Assembly: GCA_028691515.1 (NCBI GenBank)
Contig: JAQUZE010000001.1
Span: 107,347-171,346 of the forward strand
Origin: Bacilli bacterium
GTDB taxonomy: Bacteria > Bacillota_I > Bacilli_A > ML615J-28 > CAG-698
Reading direction: 5' to 3'
DNA length: 64,000 nucleotides
The position numbers were made by a program, and so were the translations under genes. The notes under the pieces are model-generated. The model worked only from the letters and a program-made list of their open reading frames with translations, made no database searches and had not been told where the DNA came from. Positions 1 to 10,217 of this stretch are shown piece after piece. Position 1 is the first letter of the stretch; the number at the start of each line of letters is the position of its first letter.

Positions 1-2
1 GT

Positions 3-2252
3 TGTGTTGACCACCCTGATTCTGATCATTTACATGTTTGTCAAGTGGATGTCAAAACTGAGGTTTTGCAAATAGTCTGTGGAGCTCCCAATGTTGCTCA
101 AGGACAGTATGTTATTGTTGCGCAAAACGGTGCTGTTCTTCCTAAAAATTTTAAAATTAAAAGAACTAAAATTAGAGGAGTAGAATCTAATGGAATGATA
201 TGTTCTTTAACTGAACTGGGTTTGGAAACTAAGTATATAAGTAATTTATACAGCGGAGGCATTTATTATTTTCAAGAAGAAGTTGAAATTGGAAGTGATC
301 CTATTAAAACTTTAGAGCTTGATGACAATATTATTGAATTAGGCTTAACTCCAGATCGAGCAGATTTGTTAAGTATGTTAGGTGTTGCTCAAGAAGTAAG
401 TGCGGTTTTTAATCGGCCTTTAAAGGAATCAAAGTATTTAAAAGTTGAAAGTATTGATAGTGAAAAAAAGTATATTGAAGTTTCAGTTAATACTACTGGT
501 TGCAATGGTTATTATGCTGCTGTATTAAAGAACGTTACGATAAAACCTTCACCAACATGGCTAGCATCGCGCTTAGTTGCTTTTGGTATTAGACCGATAA
601 ATAATGTGGTTGATATCACAAACTATATTCTGGCTCTATATGGCCAGCCTCTTCATGCATTTGATTATATGAAATTAGGGAAAAAAATTGTTGTTAGAAA
701 TGCACTTGAAGATGAAGAAATAATTACATTAGATGATAATAAAAGAATTTTAAATACTAGTGATGTTGTGATAACTGACGGTAAAAAACCTGTTGTTATC
801 GCGGGAATAATGGGTGGAAAAGAAACTGAAATATCTTTAGAAACAAAAGAAATTGTATTAGAAGCTGCTGTGTTTGATTCTTCATTTATCAGAAAAACTT
901 CTTCAAGAATTGGATTAAGAAGTGAATCATCAATTAGATTTGAAAAAGGGGTTAATTTAAATAGAACAGAAGAGGCTTTGAATTATGCTATTTATTTATT
1001 AAATAAGTATGCAGATGCTGTTTTTGTTGGGAAAGTTGAACATGATGGGAATAAAAAAGTATATGATAAAAAAATAGTTATAACTGAAAAGGAAGTTGAA
1101 AATTATTTAGGAATTAAGGTTAATAGTAAAGATATAATTAAAATTTGTAAAAGATTAGGTTTTAGTGCAAGTTTAGTAAAGGGAGAAATTAATGTAAAGG
1201 TTCCCAATACACGCAATGATGTTAATATTAAAGTTGATTTAATTGAGGAAATTGCTAGAATTAATGGTTATATTAATATGGAAGAAACACTTCCATTTTC
1301 TAATTTATTAGGTGGACTGACTAAAAAACAAGAATTAAGAAGAAAAATTAAACATATATTAATGGGTCTTGGGCTAAATGAAGTTGTTAATTATGCACTT
1401 GTTAATGATGTTATGAATAAAAAATTTAAGGATAATTTTATTTTAGATAGTAATGATATTAGTGTATTAAAACCTTTAAGTAATGAACATAAAACATTGC
1501 GAAAAGGTATTGTTGGTAGTTTAATTGAAAATGCTAAATATAACATTGCAAGAAAAAACAATAATCTTGCTTTCTTTGAATTGGGAAAGGTCTATTACGA
1601 AAAAGAAAATAAGAATTACGAAGATGAAGTACTAGGAATTTTACTTATAAATAAGTTAATTGGTTCTTCATGGAGAAAAGAAGATAATGTAATTAGTGAT
1701 TTTTATGTTTTAAAAGGTATTATTAATAATTTAGGTGATCACCTTAATATTAAATTTAATTATTTAATGAAAGAAGATATATCATTAGAATTACATCCTA
1801 AAAGAACCGCTTATTTATATATGAATAATATTTATGTTGGTTTTTTAGGCGAACTTCATCCTAAATATTCAAAGGAAAATGCTCTTCCAGAAGGAACATA
1901 TGTTGCTGAAATAAAATTAAATAACATTATTAATAAAGAGATTTCTGATGTAATATATGAACCGGTTTCTAAAGTACCTAATATGGAAAGAGATATAGCT
2001 GTTATTTTGAAGAAAAATATAAAGGCTGATACTATTTTAAATATAATAAACAAAGCGGATAAAAAACTTTTAAAAAATGCATATATATTTGATGTATATA
2101 CAAAAGATAATGTTGGTGATGATGAAAAATCAGTTGCTATTAAGTTAATATTTTCTAGTGATGAAACATTAACAGATAATATTGTTAATAAAAAAGTCGA
2201 TAATATTGTTAGTGCTTTGGAAAAAGATTTAGATGCGAAGTTAAGACAATAA
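3..2252 (+). CDS. pheT: Phenylalanyl-tRNA synthetase beta subunit (5' truncated by window edge)
   Basis: Frame is open from base 3 (CVDHPDSDHLHVCQVDV, tRNA-binding domain typical of PheT) through GIRPINNVVDITNYI and the C-terminal FDX-ACB-like region (SKVPNMERDIAVIL). The listed ORF start at 45 is internal. Confidence 0.97.
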   Translation, partial: CVDHPDSDHLHVCQVDVKTEVLQIVCGAPNVAQGQYVIVAQNGAVLPKNFKIKRTKIRGVESNGMICSLTELGLETKYISNLYSGGIYYFQEEVEIGSDPIKTLELDDNIIELGLTPDRADLLSMLGVAQEVSAVFNRPLKESKYLKVESIDSEKKYIEVSVNTTGCNGYYAAVLKNVTIKPSPTWLASRLVAFGIRPINNVVDITNYILALYGQPLHAFDYMKLGKKIVVRNALEDEEIITLDDNKRILNTSDVVITDGKKPVVIAGIMGGKETEISLETKEIVLEAAVFDSSFIRKTSSRIGLRSESSIRFEKGVNLNRTEEALNYAIYLLNKYADAVFVGKVEHDGNKKVYDKKIVITEKEVENYLGIKVNSKDIIKICKRLGFSASLVKGEINVKVPNTRNDVNIKVDLIEEIARINGYINMEETLPFSNLLGGLTKKQELRRKIKHILMGLGLNEVVNYALVNDVMNKKFKDNFILDSNDISVLKPLSNEHKTLRKGIVGSLIENAKYNIARKNNNLAFFELGKVYYEKENKNYEDEVLGILLINKLIGSSWRKEDNVISDFYVLKGIINNLGDHLNIKFNYLMKEDISLELHPKRTAYLYMNNIYVGFLGELHPKYSKENALPEGTYVAEIKLNNIINKEISDVIYEPVSKVPNMERDIAVILKKNIKADTILNIINKADKKLLKNAYIFDVYTKDNVGDDEKSVAIKLIFSSDETLTDNIVNKKVDNIVSALEKDLDAKLRQ

Positions 2253-2279
2253 AAAGGATGACTATGTCATCCTTTTAAT
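2251..2279. terminator. Bidirectional intrinsic terminator between pheT and ispH
   Basis: AAAAGGATGAC-TAT-GTCATCCTTTT perfect inverted repeat; the ispH stop codon lies inside it. Confidence 0.8.
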
Positions 2280-3184
2280 TTTAAGTAATCTTTTGTGTTT
2301 AATTTTGATATATATTTTGTGTTTTTATCATATGTTTTTAGGGCATTAATTATTTCTTGAACAACAGCAAAAGGTGTCGAAGCTCCAGATGTGATTATAC
2401 AGTTTTGAAACTCAGATAAATCATACTTATTTAAATCTTCCACAGTTTCAAGTAAGATTGTTTTTTTCTTATTATGTGTTTTTCCTATTGCTTTGAGCAT
2501 TTTAGTGTTATTGCTCATTTTGTCTCCTACAACAATTATTAAATCTGCATTTTCATTAGAATTAATTAACGCTTCTTGACGTAGTCTAGTAGCAGGGCAT
2601 ACTTCTTCAGATAAAATTAAATTAGGGTAATATTTTAATAAATCATAATATATTTCTTTAACTTTAATATAGGACATTGTTGATTGATTGGTAAGAATTA
2701 TATTTCCAGTTAGTTTTGGAAGATCTTCTAAAATAGAATCTTCTGTTATAAAATAAACAGGAAAATCATTAACGATTGCATTTGATTCAGGGTGGTTTTT
2801 AACTCCAAGAAAAATTACTGAATAGTTTTCTTTTATATAAGAGGAAATTAGTGAATGGATTTTTGTAACATCAGTACAAGTTGTATCTATAATATTTAGT
2901 TTTTTTTCTCTTGCAATGTTGATTAATTCCTTGCTAACGCCGTGAGCTGTAAAAATTACAGTTCCTTTATTTATTTTTAAAAGGGCATTTTTTTTATCAT
3001 TTTCGTTAATAAGAATGATGCCTTTATCAATAAAGCCTTGCATGATATTTTTGTTGTGGACTAAGTTTCCTATCATATATATTGGTTTTATAATATTTTT
3101 ATTTGTTAATTCTTTATTTACTATTGTTATTGCTCTTGCAACACCTTTGCAAATTCCCTGAGGAATAAGTTTAGTTACTTTCAT
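2267..3184 (-). CDS. ispH: 4-hydroxy-3-methylbut-2-enyl diphosphate reductase
   Basis: GICKGVARAI, FTAHGVSKE, DTTCTDVTKIH, EEVCPATRLRQEAL, SGASTP: LytB/IspH signatures with three cysteines. GGTGAT upstream of ATG at 3184; ORF track start is 3193. Confidence 0.93.
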   Translation of the reverse strand: MKVTKLIPQGICKGVARAITIVNKELTNKNIIKPIYMIGNLVHNKNIMQGFIDKGIILINENDKKNALLKINKGTVIFTAHGVSKELINIAREKKLNIIDTTCTDVTKIHSLISSYIKENYSVIFLGVKNHPESNAIVNDFPVYFITEDSILEDLPKLTGNIILTNQSTMSYIKVKEIYYDLLKYYPNLILSEEVCPATRLRQEALINSNENADLIIVVGDKMSNNTKMLKAIGKTHNKKKTILLETVEDLNKYDLSEFQNCIITSGASTPFAVVQEIINALKTYDKNTKYISKLNTKDYLKLKG

Positions 3185-3265
3185 AATTATCACCCATTAA
3201 ATTATACCATATTTTTGATAAAACCTTATAATATTATGATATAATTAGTTATAGGGGTAATTTTT

Positions 3266-4141
3266 ATGATAACTATTAAAAATGAATATTTGAAAATTGA
3301 AGTTAATGATATTGGAGCAGAATTAAAATCTTTAGTGTCTAAAAATAATGTTTCATATCTTCATGATTCCAATCCTTATTATTGGAATAAAACTTCACCA
3401 ATTCTTTTTCCTATTATTGGAAAATTGAAAGACGGTAAAACAATTATAGAAAATAAAGAATATGTAATCCCGGGACATGGGTTTATTAAAAATCAAGATT
3501 TTGTTCTTTTGGAACAGAAAGAAAATAAAATTATTTTATTAAATGAATATAATAATGAAACTTTACAAATGTATCCATATAAATATAAATTTATAGTTAG
3601 TTATGAATTAATAGGGACGATTTTAAAAGTTACAAATACGGTTGAAAATATTGATAACAAAAAGATTTATTTTAATTTAGGAGCACATCCAGCCTTTAGC
3701 ACTAAACTTTATGAAAATGATAACATTAGTAATTACAGAATTGTTTTTGAAAAGGAAGAGACATTTGATAGTCCTTTAGTAATGTCAGATGCGACATTAA
3801 ATTTTGAGAATGTATCAAGAAATTACTATAAAATAAAAGAAATAAGTTTATCAAAAGATATATTTTCAATAGATACAATTATTATTCCGAATGTTAAATC
3901 ACAAAAAGTTTGGCTATTAAACAACGATAATAAAGGAATTATGTTGGAGTTTGATGGTTTTCCAACTTTTTGTATTTGGTCACTTTATAATAAAGAAGCA
4001 CCATTTGTCTGTCTAGAACCGTGGTATGGGAATAATGACCATCACAATTCTAAGCATATATTTTTAGAAAAAGATAATTTAATTAAGTTAGATATATCAC
4101 AAAAATTTGAGATTAGTTATTCAATTTCAATTATTGAATAG
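3266..4141 (+). CDS. Aldose 1-epimerase family protein (LacX-like)
   Basis: GAELKSLVSKNN, NPYYWNKTSPILFPIIGKLKDG, FNLGAHPAFS: galactose-mutarotase-like fold signatures. Confidence 0.85.
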   Translation: MITIKNEYLKIEVNDIGAELKSLVSKNNVSYLHDSNPYYWNKTSPILFPIIGKLKDGKTIIENKEYVIPGHGFIKNQDFVLLEQKENKIILLNEYNNETLQMYPYKYKFIVSYELIGTILKVTNTVENIDNKKIYFNLGAHPAFSTKLYENDNISNYRIVFEKEETFDSPLVMSDATLNFENVSRNYYKIKEISLSKDIFSIDTIIIPNVKSQKVWLLNNDNKGIMLEFDGFPTFCIWSLYNKEAPFVCLEPWYGNNDHHNSKHIFLEKDNLIKLDISQKFEISYSISIIE

Positions 4142-4191
4142 TTTTATATAAAAAATATTTTTTCATTTGATAAGCAATAAAATAAAAATAA

Positions 4192-4220
4192 TAGACAAAA
4201 TAGCTTAAATAAGATATAAT
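4192..4220 (+). promoter_or_regulatory. Sigma-A-type promoter upstream of efp
   Basis: TAGACA - 17 bp - TATAAT. Confidence 0.65.
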
Positions 4221-4243
4221 ACTAATATTGTCAGGAGGTAAAT

Positions 4244-4801
4244 ATGGTTTCTAGTAATAGTTTTAAAACGGGGATGACAATTGAATATGACGGAAATATT
4301 TTTCAGGTTCTAGAGTTTCAACATGTAAAACCTGGGAAAGGCGCTGCTTTTGTTAGGACGCGATTAAAAAATTTAAGAACAGGTTCAACTATAGATTATA
4401 CTTTTAAATCAGATGAAAAGATGCCGCAAGCTATGATTGATAAGATCACTATGCAGTATTTATATGATGATGGGGATGCTTTAGCTTTTATGGATATGGA
4501 GACATATATTCAGATGGATATCCCAAAGGAAAGATTAGTTGATGAGATTAATTATCTTGTTGAAGGGATGAGTGTTGTTGTTATTAAATATCAAGAAGAG
4601 TTGCTTGGTGTTTCTTTGCCAGAGAAAGTGACTTTGAAAGTTGTTCAAACTCCACCCGGGGTTAAAGGAAATACTGCTGCTAATGCTACTAAAGATGCAG
4701 TTTTGGAAACAAACTTAGTTGTACAGGTTCCGTTATTTATTAATGAAGGTGATTCTATTGTTGTTAATACAAACGACGGGAAGTATAATTCTCGAGCTTA
4801 G
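4244..4801 (+). CDS. efp: Elongation factor P
   Basis: NSFKTGMTIEYDGNIFQVLEFQHVKPGKGAAFVRTRLKNL; strong AGGAGG SD. Confidence 0.98.
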   Translation: MVSSNSFKTGMTIEYDGNIFQVLEFQHVKPGKGAAFVRTRLKNLRTGSTIDYTFKSDEKMPQAMIDKITMQYLYDDGDALAFMDMETYIQMDIPKERLVDEINYLVEGMSVVVIKYQEELLGVSLPEKVTLKVVQTPPGVKGNTAANATKDAVLETNLVVQVPLFINEGDSIVVNTNDGKYNSRA

Positions 4802-4849
4802 TAGTTATGGATAAAATTTTCCATTTATAGTAAAGAAAGAGGTATTGTT

Positions 4850-5614
4850 ATGATACTTGCAATTGATATAGGCAATTCAAACATTGTTGTTGGTGTATAT
4901 AATGATAAATTAAAATCTAAATATAGAATGCAAACATTACTAAATGAAACAGCTGATGGTTATGGAATAAGAATTTATAATTTATTAAAACATGATGGAT
5001 ATCAATCTACTGATTTTGAAGGTATTATTATTGCCTCTGTAGTTCCTGTTTTAGATTATACTTTTACAAGGCTATGTCTTAAGTATTTTCATCAAGAACC
5101 TATGTTTGTTATGCCAGGGACTAAAAGTGGAATTAAAATAAAGATTGATAATCCTAAGCAACTTGGTGCAGATTTATTGGTTGCTGCAGTTGCGGGAGCA
5201 GAAAAATATAGCTTACCATTAATTATTATCGATATGGGAACTGCAATTACAATTAGTGTTATAGATAAAGAAAAGTCATTTGTTGGTGGAGTAATTTATC
5301 CTGGGTTATCAACTTCTTTTAATAGTCTTACTAAAAATACGGCTAAACTTGAAGAGGTACGTATTGAAAAAATTAATACATTAATAGGAAAAGATACAGT
5401 TTCGAGTATTCAAAGTGGAATGCTATATGGTACAGCTGCAATGCTAGATGGAATGATAAATAAAATTAAGAAATCTTATCCTGAAGCCGTTGTTATTTTA
5501 ACTGGTGGGCATTCACGAATATTAAAAGAATATATGGAAGAAAAAGTAACACTTGATAATGACTTAGTTCTTGATGGGTTACGAATAGTGTATAAAAAGA
5601 ATAAAAAAAATTAA
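4850..5614 (+). CDS. coaX: Type III pantothenate kinase
   Basis: MILAIDIGNSNIVVGVY, IIIDMGTAITISVI, GGVIYPGL: CoaX motifs. Confidence 0.96.
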   Translation: MILAIDIGNSNIVVGVYNDKLKSKYRMQTLLNETADGYGIRIYNLLKHDGYQSTDFEGIIIASVVPVLDYTFTRLCLKYFHQEPMFVMPGTKSGIKIKIDNPKQLGADLLVAAVAGAEKYSLPLIIIDMGTAITISVIDKEKSFVGGVIYPGLSTSFNSLTKNTAKLEEVRIEKINTLIGKDTVSSIQSGMLYGTAAMLDGMINKIKKSYPEAVVILTGGHSRILKEYMEEKVTLDNDLVLDGLRIVYKKNKKN

Positions 5615-5621
5615 TCTTTAT

Positions 5622-5648
5622 AAAAAAGCTTATATAAGCTTTTTTTTA
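5622..5648 (+). terminator. Intrinsic terminator after coaX
   Basis: AAAAAAGCTTATATAAGCTTTTTTTT. Confidence 0.75.
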
Positions 5649-5676
5649 TAGACATAAATTTATGTTATGATATAAT
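5649..5676 (+). promoter_or_regulatory. Sigma-A-type promoter upstream of the EIIB-like gene
   Basis: TAGACA - 16 bp - TATAAT. Confidence 0.55.
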
Positions 5677-5706
5677 AAAGAAGAAAAAGTAAAAGGATGG
5701 TTATTT

Positions 5707-6114
5707 ATGAAGAGTTTTTTGTTTTTATCTGAGTCACTTATTGGATTATATATAATATTAATATGTTTAATACCTATTTTTATTTTAATGATTGTTGCGA
5801 TTGTATTAACTGCAAATAAAAAAAGAAAAGAAGGAAAGATTAGAGAAGAGAAAATAAAAGAGGAGCCAGTTTCAGAGTTTCAAAAAGAAGTATTTTTTGA
5901 GGCTTATGGTGGTGAAGATAATATTATTGACATTAAAAGAGAAATGGGAAGAATAACAGTTAATGTTGTTGATCTTTCATTAGTAAATGGAGATAAATTA
6001 AAGGAACTTGGAGCAAAAGGAGTTTTGTTGGTTGGTTCCATGGTGAAAGCTAGTTTTGGTGATCGCGCGAAATACATATATGAATTACTAAAAGTAAAAG
6101 GAAATGGGGAATAA
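5707..6114 (+). CDS. Membrane-anchored PTS EIIB-like domain protein lacking the phospho-cysteine
   Basis: N-terminal TM helix (IILICLIPIFILMIVAIVL), charged linker, then YGGEDNIIDIKREMGRITVNVVDLSLVNGDKLKELGAKGVLLVGSMVKASFGDRAKYIYELL, which aligns by eye with the glucose-type EIIB fold but lacks the CxTRL cysteine. Confidence 0.7.
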   Translation: MKSFLFLSESLIGLYIILICLIPIFILMIVAIVLTANKKRKEGKIREEKIKEEPVSEFQKEVFFEAYGGEDNIIDIKREMGRITVNVVDLSLVNGDKLKELGAKGVLLVGSMVKASFGDRAKYIYELLKVKGNGE

Positions 6115-6116
6115 GT

Positions 6117-8096
6117 GTGGGAAATCAAGATTTAGATAATTTAGCTATAGAAACTTTAAGGGTTTTATCTCTAGAACAAATAAATAGGGCAGAATCTGGA
6201 CACCCTGGAATAGCTCTTGGTGCTGCACCAATAATTCATGCTCTTTTTAAACATAATTTAAAGATTAGCCCTAAAAGACTTAATTGGATAGATAGAGATA
6301 GGTTTGTTTTGTCAGCAGGGCATGGTTCTGCATTATTATATTCAGCATTGCATTTAGCAAATTATAACGTTAGTAAAGATGATTTAATGAATTTTCGTCA
6401 GTTAAATAGTATTACTCCAGGACATCCAGAAGTTGGGATTACTGACGGAGTAGAAGCAACAACAGGTCCTTTAGGACAAGGTGTTGCAATGGCAGTAGGT
6501 ATGGCACTTGCTGAAAGTCATTTAGCAGCAAAATATAATAAAGATGATATTACGGTTATTGATCATTTTGTATATTGTTTATGTTCTGATGGGGATTTAC
6601 AAGAAGGAATTAGTAATGAGGCATTGAGTTTTGCGGGTCATAATAAATTAAGTAAGTTAATTATATTATATGATTCTAATGATATTCAACTAGATACTGA
6701 AACGGGTTTAACTTATAGCGAAGATATAAAAAATAAATTTCAATCAATTGGTTTTAATTATATTAAAGTTGAAAATGGTGAATTTGTAGATGATATTAAT
6801 AGTGCAATAATGGAAGCTAAAAAAAGTGATAAGCCAACAATAATAGAAATTAAAACAGTGATTGGGTTTGGTTCAACACTCGAAAATAGTAGTAAAGTTC
6901 ATGGGTCGCCTTTATCAAGCAAAGAAGTTTTAGGCTTTAGGACTAAATTAGGTGGAGAAGAATTCTCAGTTCCGGATGAAGTTGTTTCTTATTATGAAGA
7001 TATTAAAATTGCTGGTGAGTTTGAGTTTAAAGCTTGGGAAAGCAATATGAAATATTATTCAGTACATTATGAGAAAGAATATAATGAATTAATTAAAGTT
7101 ATAAATAATAAATTAGAGGTTGATTTTTCACTGTTGCCTTTATATGAAAAAGATTATAAGAAGGCAACCAGAGTAACAAGTGGAGAAATTTTATATGAAT
7201 TAAGTAAGCAAACGCCATTAATTTTTGGTGGTGCAGCTGATCTTTCATCTTCAACAAAAACAATTGTTGATGGTGGAGTATATGGTAGAAATTTTCAAGT
7301 AGGTAGAAATGTATTATATGGAGTAAGAGAACATGCCATGGGAGCTATTTCTAATGGACTTGCTTTGCATCAAGGATTTATTCCTTTTGCTAGTACTTTT
7401 CTGGTTTTCTCTGATTATTTGAAACCAGCTATTCGAATATCCGCTTTAATGGGAAAACAAGTTATTTATTTATTTACTCATGATTCAATTGCTGTTGGTG
7501 AGGATGGACCAACACATGAACCTGTAGAACAAATTACAATGTTAAGGAGTATCCCAAATTTAAATGTATTTCGTCCAGCTGATGCAAATGAGGTAAAAAT
7601 TGCTTGGCAAATTGCTTTAGAAGATAGAAACAAACCAAGCGCAATTATATTGACTAGACAAAATGTAGAAATAGTGACTGATAATTTGGATATTAATAAT
7701 GCTTATAAAGGTTGTTATATTATAAAAAAAGAAGACAAAAAATTAGATGGAATTATTATTGCAAGTGGATCAGAAGTATTGGTGGCGATTAAAGCTTCAG
7801 AAATTTTATTATTAAAAGGTTTGGATGTTAGAGTGTGTTCTATGTTATCAATGAATATTTTTGATGGACAAGATGAGGAGTATAAATCTTCTGTAATTCC
7901 AAATATTGACAATATTATGGCTGTTGAAATGAGTGAAGGAAGCCATTATTATAAATATTTATCAAAAAAGGCACTTCCTTACTTTATTACAAAATTTGGT
8001 AAAAGTGGAAAAGGAAAAGAAGTTATTAGTGATTTTAAATATGACGTTGATAATATTGTCTTATCATTTGAAGAACTTATAAAAAGAAATAAATAA
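6117..8096 (+). CDS. tkt: Transketolase
   Basis: GHPGIALGAAPI, ATTGPLGQGVAMAVGMA, TPLIFGGAADLSSSTKT, VGEDGPTHEPVEQ; GTG start overlapping region after EIIB-like gene. Confidence 0.98.
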   Translation: MGNQDLDNLAIETLRVLSLEQINRAESGHPGIALGAAPIIHALFKHNLKISPKRLNWIDRDRFVLSAGHGSALLYSALHLANYNVSKDDLMNFRQLNSITPGHPEVGITDGVEATTGPLGQGVAMAVGMALAESHLAAKYNKDDITVIDHFVYCLCSDGDLQEGISNEALSFAGHNKLSKLIILYDSNDIQLDTETGLTYSEDIKNKFQSIGFNYIKVENGEFVDDINSAIMEAKKSDKPTIIEIKTVIGFGSTLENSSKVHGSPLSSKEVLGFRTKLGGEEFSVPDEVVSYYEDIKIAGEFEFKAWESNMKYYSVHYEKEYNELIKVINNKLEVDFSLLPLYEKDYKKATRVTSGEILYELSKQTPLIFGGAADLSSSTKTIVDGGVYGRNFQVGRNVLYGVREHAMGAISNGLALHQGFIPFASTFLVFSDYLKPAIRISALMGKQVIYLFTHDSIAVGEDGPTHEPVEQITMLRSIPNLNVFRPADANEVKIAWQIALEDRNKPSAIILTRQNVEIVTDNLDINNAYKGCYIIKKEDKKLDGIIIASGSEVLVAIKASEILLLKGLDVRVCSMLSMNIFDGQDEEYKSSVIPNIDNIMAVEMSEGSHYYKYLSKKALPYFITKFGKSGKGKEVISDFKYDVDNIVLSFEELIKRNK

Positions 8097-8120
8097 TCCG
8101 GATATACCGGATTATTTTTT
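8092..8120 (+). terminator. Intrinsic terminator after tkt
   Basis: AATAATCCGG-ATATA-CCGGATTATTTTTT. Confidence 0.85.
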
Positions 8121-8206
8121 ATTTAAATTATATAGGAATATTTTTATTTACATTATGAAAAACACATAAAAAGTGATATAATGAGAGAAAGATGTTTTGG
8201 AGGTAA

Positions 8207-9565
8207 TTGATGAAGATAATTAATGACATAAATAAATTTAAAGATGAGCTTATTAAAGATATGCAAGGACTTCTAAGAATCAATAGTGTGTTAGGAGATT
8301 CCCCAATTAATGATAATGCTCCTTTTGGTGAAGGTATAAGGGATAGCTTATTATATATATTAAATCTTGGTGACAAAATGGGATTTAAAACATTAAATAT
8401 TGATAATGTTGCAGGACATATTGAATATGGCGAGGGAAAAGAAATTATTGGAATTTTATGTCATGTGGATGTTGTTCCTGCTATAGGCAAATGGAAATAT
8501 CCTCCCTTTTCAGCAACGATTGACAATAATAAGATTTATGCAAGAGGTGCTATTGACGATAAAGGGCCAATTATTTCTGTTTTGTATGCTTTGAAAGTAT
8601 TGAAAGATAATAATGTTAAATTAAATAAAAGAGTAAGATTGATATTGGGAACAGATGAGGAATCAGGATGGAGAAGTATTAAAAAATATTTTGATAAAGA
8701 AGAACAACCAATAATGGGCTTTTCTCCCGATGCTGATTTTCCTTTAATATATGGAGAAAAAGGAATAATGTCTTTAGATCTTGTTAATAATTTGACAGAT
8801 GAAGAATTAGAGAATTTTAATTGTGGAGATAGATATAATGTTGTTCCTGATGAAGCTAGTTGTGTTATTTTTAAAAATTTAGAGTATGAATTCAATCATT
8901 TTTTAGAGGAAGAACAACTTGATGGGACAATTTTTAAAGAAGATAATAAATATGTTCTTAAAATCTTTGGTAAATCTGCTCATGCAATGGAACCAAGAAA
9001 TGGAATAAATGCTGGTGTTAAACTTTGTAAATTTTTAAATGAGTATATTACAAATCCTGCAATTAATTTTATTGGAGATAATTTACAAGATTCTCGGTTT
9101 AAAGATATGAATTTAGATTATAAGCATTCAGAATTTGGTGATTTAACTGTAAATGTTGCTGTAATTAAAGTGGATAATAAAAATAATAAAATCGGATTAA
9201 ATTTACGTTATCCAATTAATTGGGATAAAGAAAAATTTTTAAAGGAACTTGCTAAACAAGCTAGAGAATATTCATTAACTTTAAATATTGTTTCTGATTT
9301 ACTACCTCACTATTTGGACAAAGAAGATGAATTTGTTAAAACATTATATAATGTATATAAAAAGCATACAAATGATGAAGTAAATAAACCTTTTACTATT
9401 GGTGGCGGAACATATGCTAGGGCACTTAAAAAAGGTGTTGCATTTGGCCCAGTCTTTCCTGGAAGAGTTGATGTTGTTCATCAAGTTAATGAATATATTG
9501 ATATTGATGATGCTTTATTAGCAGCTAAAATTTATTTAGAAGCAATTTATGAGTTAGGGAAATAA
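8207..9565 (+). CDS. pepV: Sapep/PepV-family M20 dipeptidase
   Basis: GILCHVDVVPA, GAIDDKGPIIS, GTDEESGW, TIGGGTYARA; M20 metallopeptidase motifs in PepV arrangement. Confidence 0.92.
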   Translation: MMKIINDINKFKDELIKDMQGLLRINSVLGDSPINDNAPFGEGIRDSLLYILNLGDKMGFKTLNIDNVAGHIEYGEGKEIIGILCHVDVVPAIGKWKYPPFSATIDNNKIYARGAIDDKGPIISVLYALKVLKDNNVKLNKRVRLILGTDEESGWRSIKKYFDKEEQPIMGFSPDADFPLIYGEKGIMSLDLVNNLTDEELENFNCGDRYNVVPDEASCVIFKNLEYEFNHFLEEEQLDGTIFKEDNKYVLKIFGKSAHAMEPRNGINAGVKLCKFLNEYITNPAINFIGDNLQDSRFKDMNLDYKHSEFGDLTVNVAVIKVDNKNNKIGLNLRYPINWDKEKFLKELAKQAREYSLTLNIVSDLLPHYLDKEDEFVKTLYNVYKKHTNDEVNKPFTIGGGTYARALKKGVAFGPVFPGRVDVVHQVNEYIDIDDALLAAKIYLEAIYELGK

Positions 9566-9566
9566 A

Positions 9567-10217
9567 ATGAGGCTTAGAATAATTAAAGAAGCAGATTCTA
9601 AGTTATTAGAATATAAACCGATATATGTTGAAGACCCTAAGACGTATAAGGGTAAGTGGAATGAATTATTTAATAATAATAATTTAATTCATTTAGAAAT
9701 AGGAATGGGCAAAGGGCAATTTTTGATTGAAAAAGCGAGAAAAAACCCTACTGTTAATTATATAGGTATCGAAGTATCTGCAACTGTTTCTTTAAAAGCA
9801 GCTAAGAAAATTAATAAAGCAAATCTTATCAATATTCATATTATTAATATAGATGCGATTAAGTTAGATGAATATTTTGATAAGTTTGAGGTTAATAAAA
9901 TATATTTAAATTTTTCTGATCCATGGCCTAAAAATAAACATGATAAAAGAAGGTTAACATATTATAAGTTTTTAGAAAAATATGATTTTGTTTTGGATCA
10001 AGAAGGGGAAATAGAATTTAAAACAGATAATTACAAATTATATTTATTTAGCATAATTTCATTTAATAATTATGGATTTGAGTTTTTAGAATTGAGCTTA
10101 GATTTGCATAAGGATAATGAAGAAGTTATTACAACTGAATATGAAGATAAATTTATTATGGAGAATAAACCAATATATTATATAAAAGTGAGGAAGAATA
10201 ATGAAAACAAGAAATAG
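9567..10217 (+). CDS. trmB: tRNA (guanine-N7-)-methyltransferase
   Basis: LEIGMGKGQFL, NFSDPWPKNKHDKRRL, EFKTDN: TrmB motifs. Confidence 0.96.
   Translation: MRLRIIKEADSKLLEYKPIYVEDPKTYKGKWNELFNNNNLIHLEIGMGKGQFLIEKARKNPTVNYIGIEVSATVSLKAAKKINKANLINIHIINIDAIKLDEYFDKFEVNKIYLNFSDPWPKNKHDKRRLTYYKFLEKYDFVLDQEGEIEFKTDNYKLYLFSIISFNNYGFEFLELSLDLHKDNEEVITTEYEDKFIMENKPIYYIKVRKNNENKK

Noticed and set aside
1856-2053. Antisense ORFs within large genes (e.g. 1856-2053, 5904-6128, 8128-8376, 8536-8895, 12348-12842, 12852-13082, 13335-13595, 13942-14199, 18174-18419, 19004-19279, 21925-22197, 29318-29722, 43318-43524)
   Set aside because: Lie opposite well-supported CDSs, low-complexity Ser/Ile/Phe-rich translations expected from AT-rich antisense, no family similarity recognised.
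4801-4835. Hairpin after efp (ATGGATAAAATTTTCCAT)
   Set aside because: Short weak stem without a following T-run; not convincing as a terminator.
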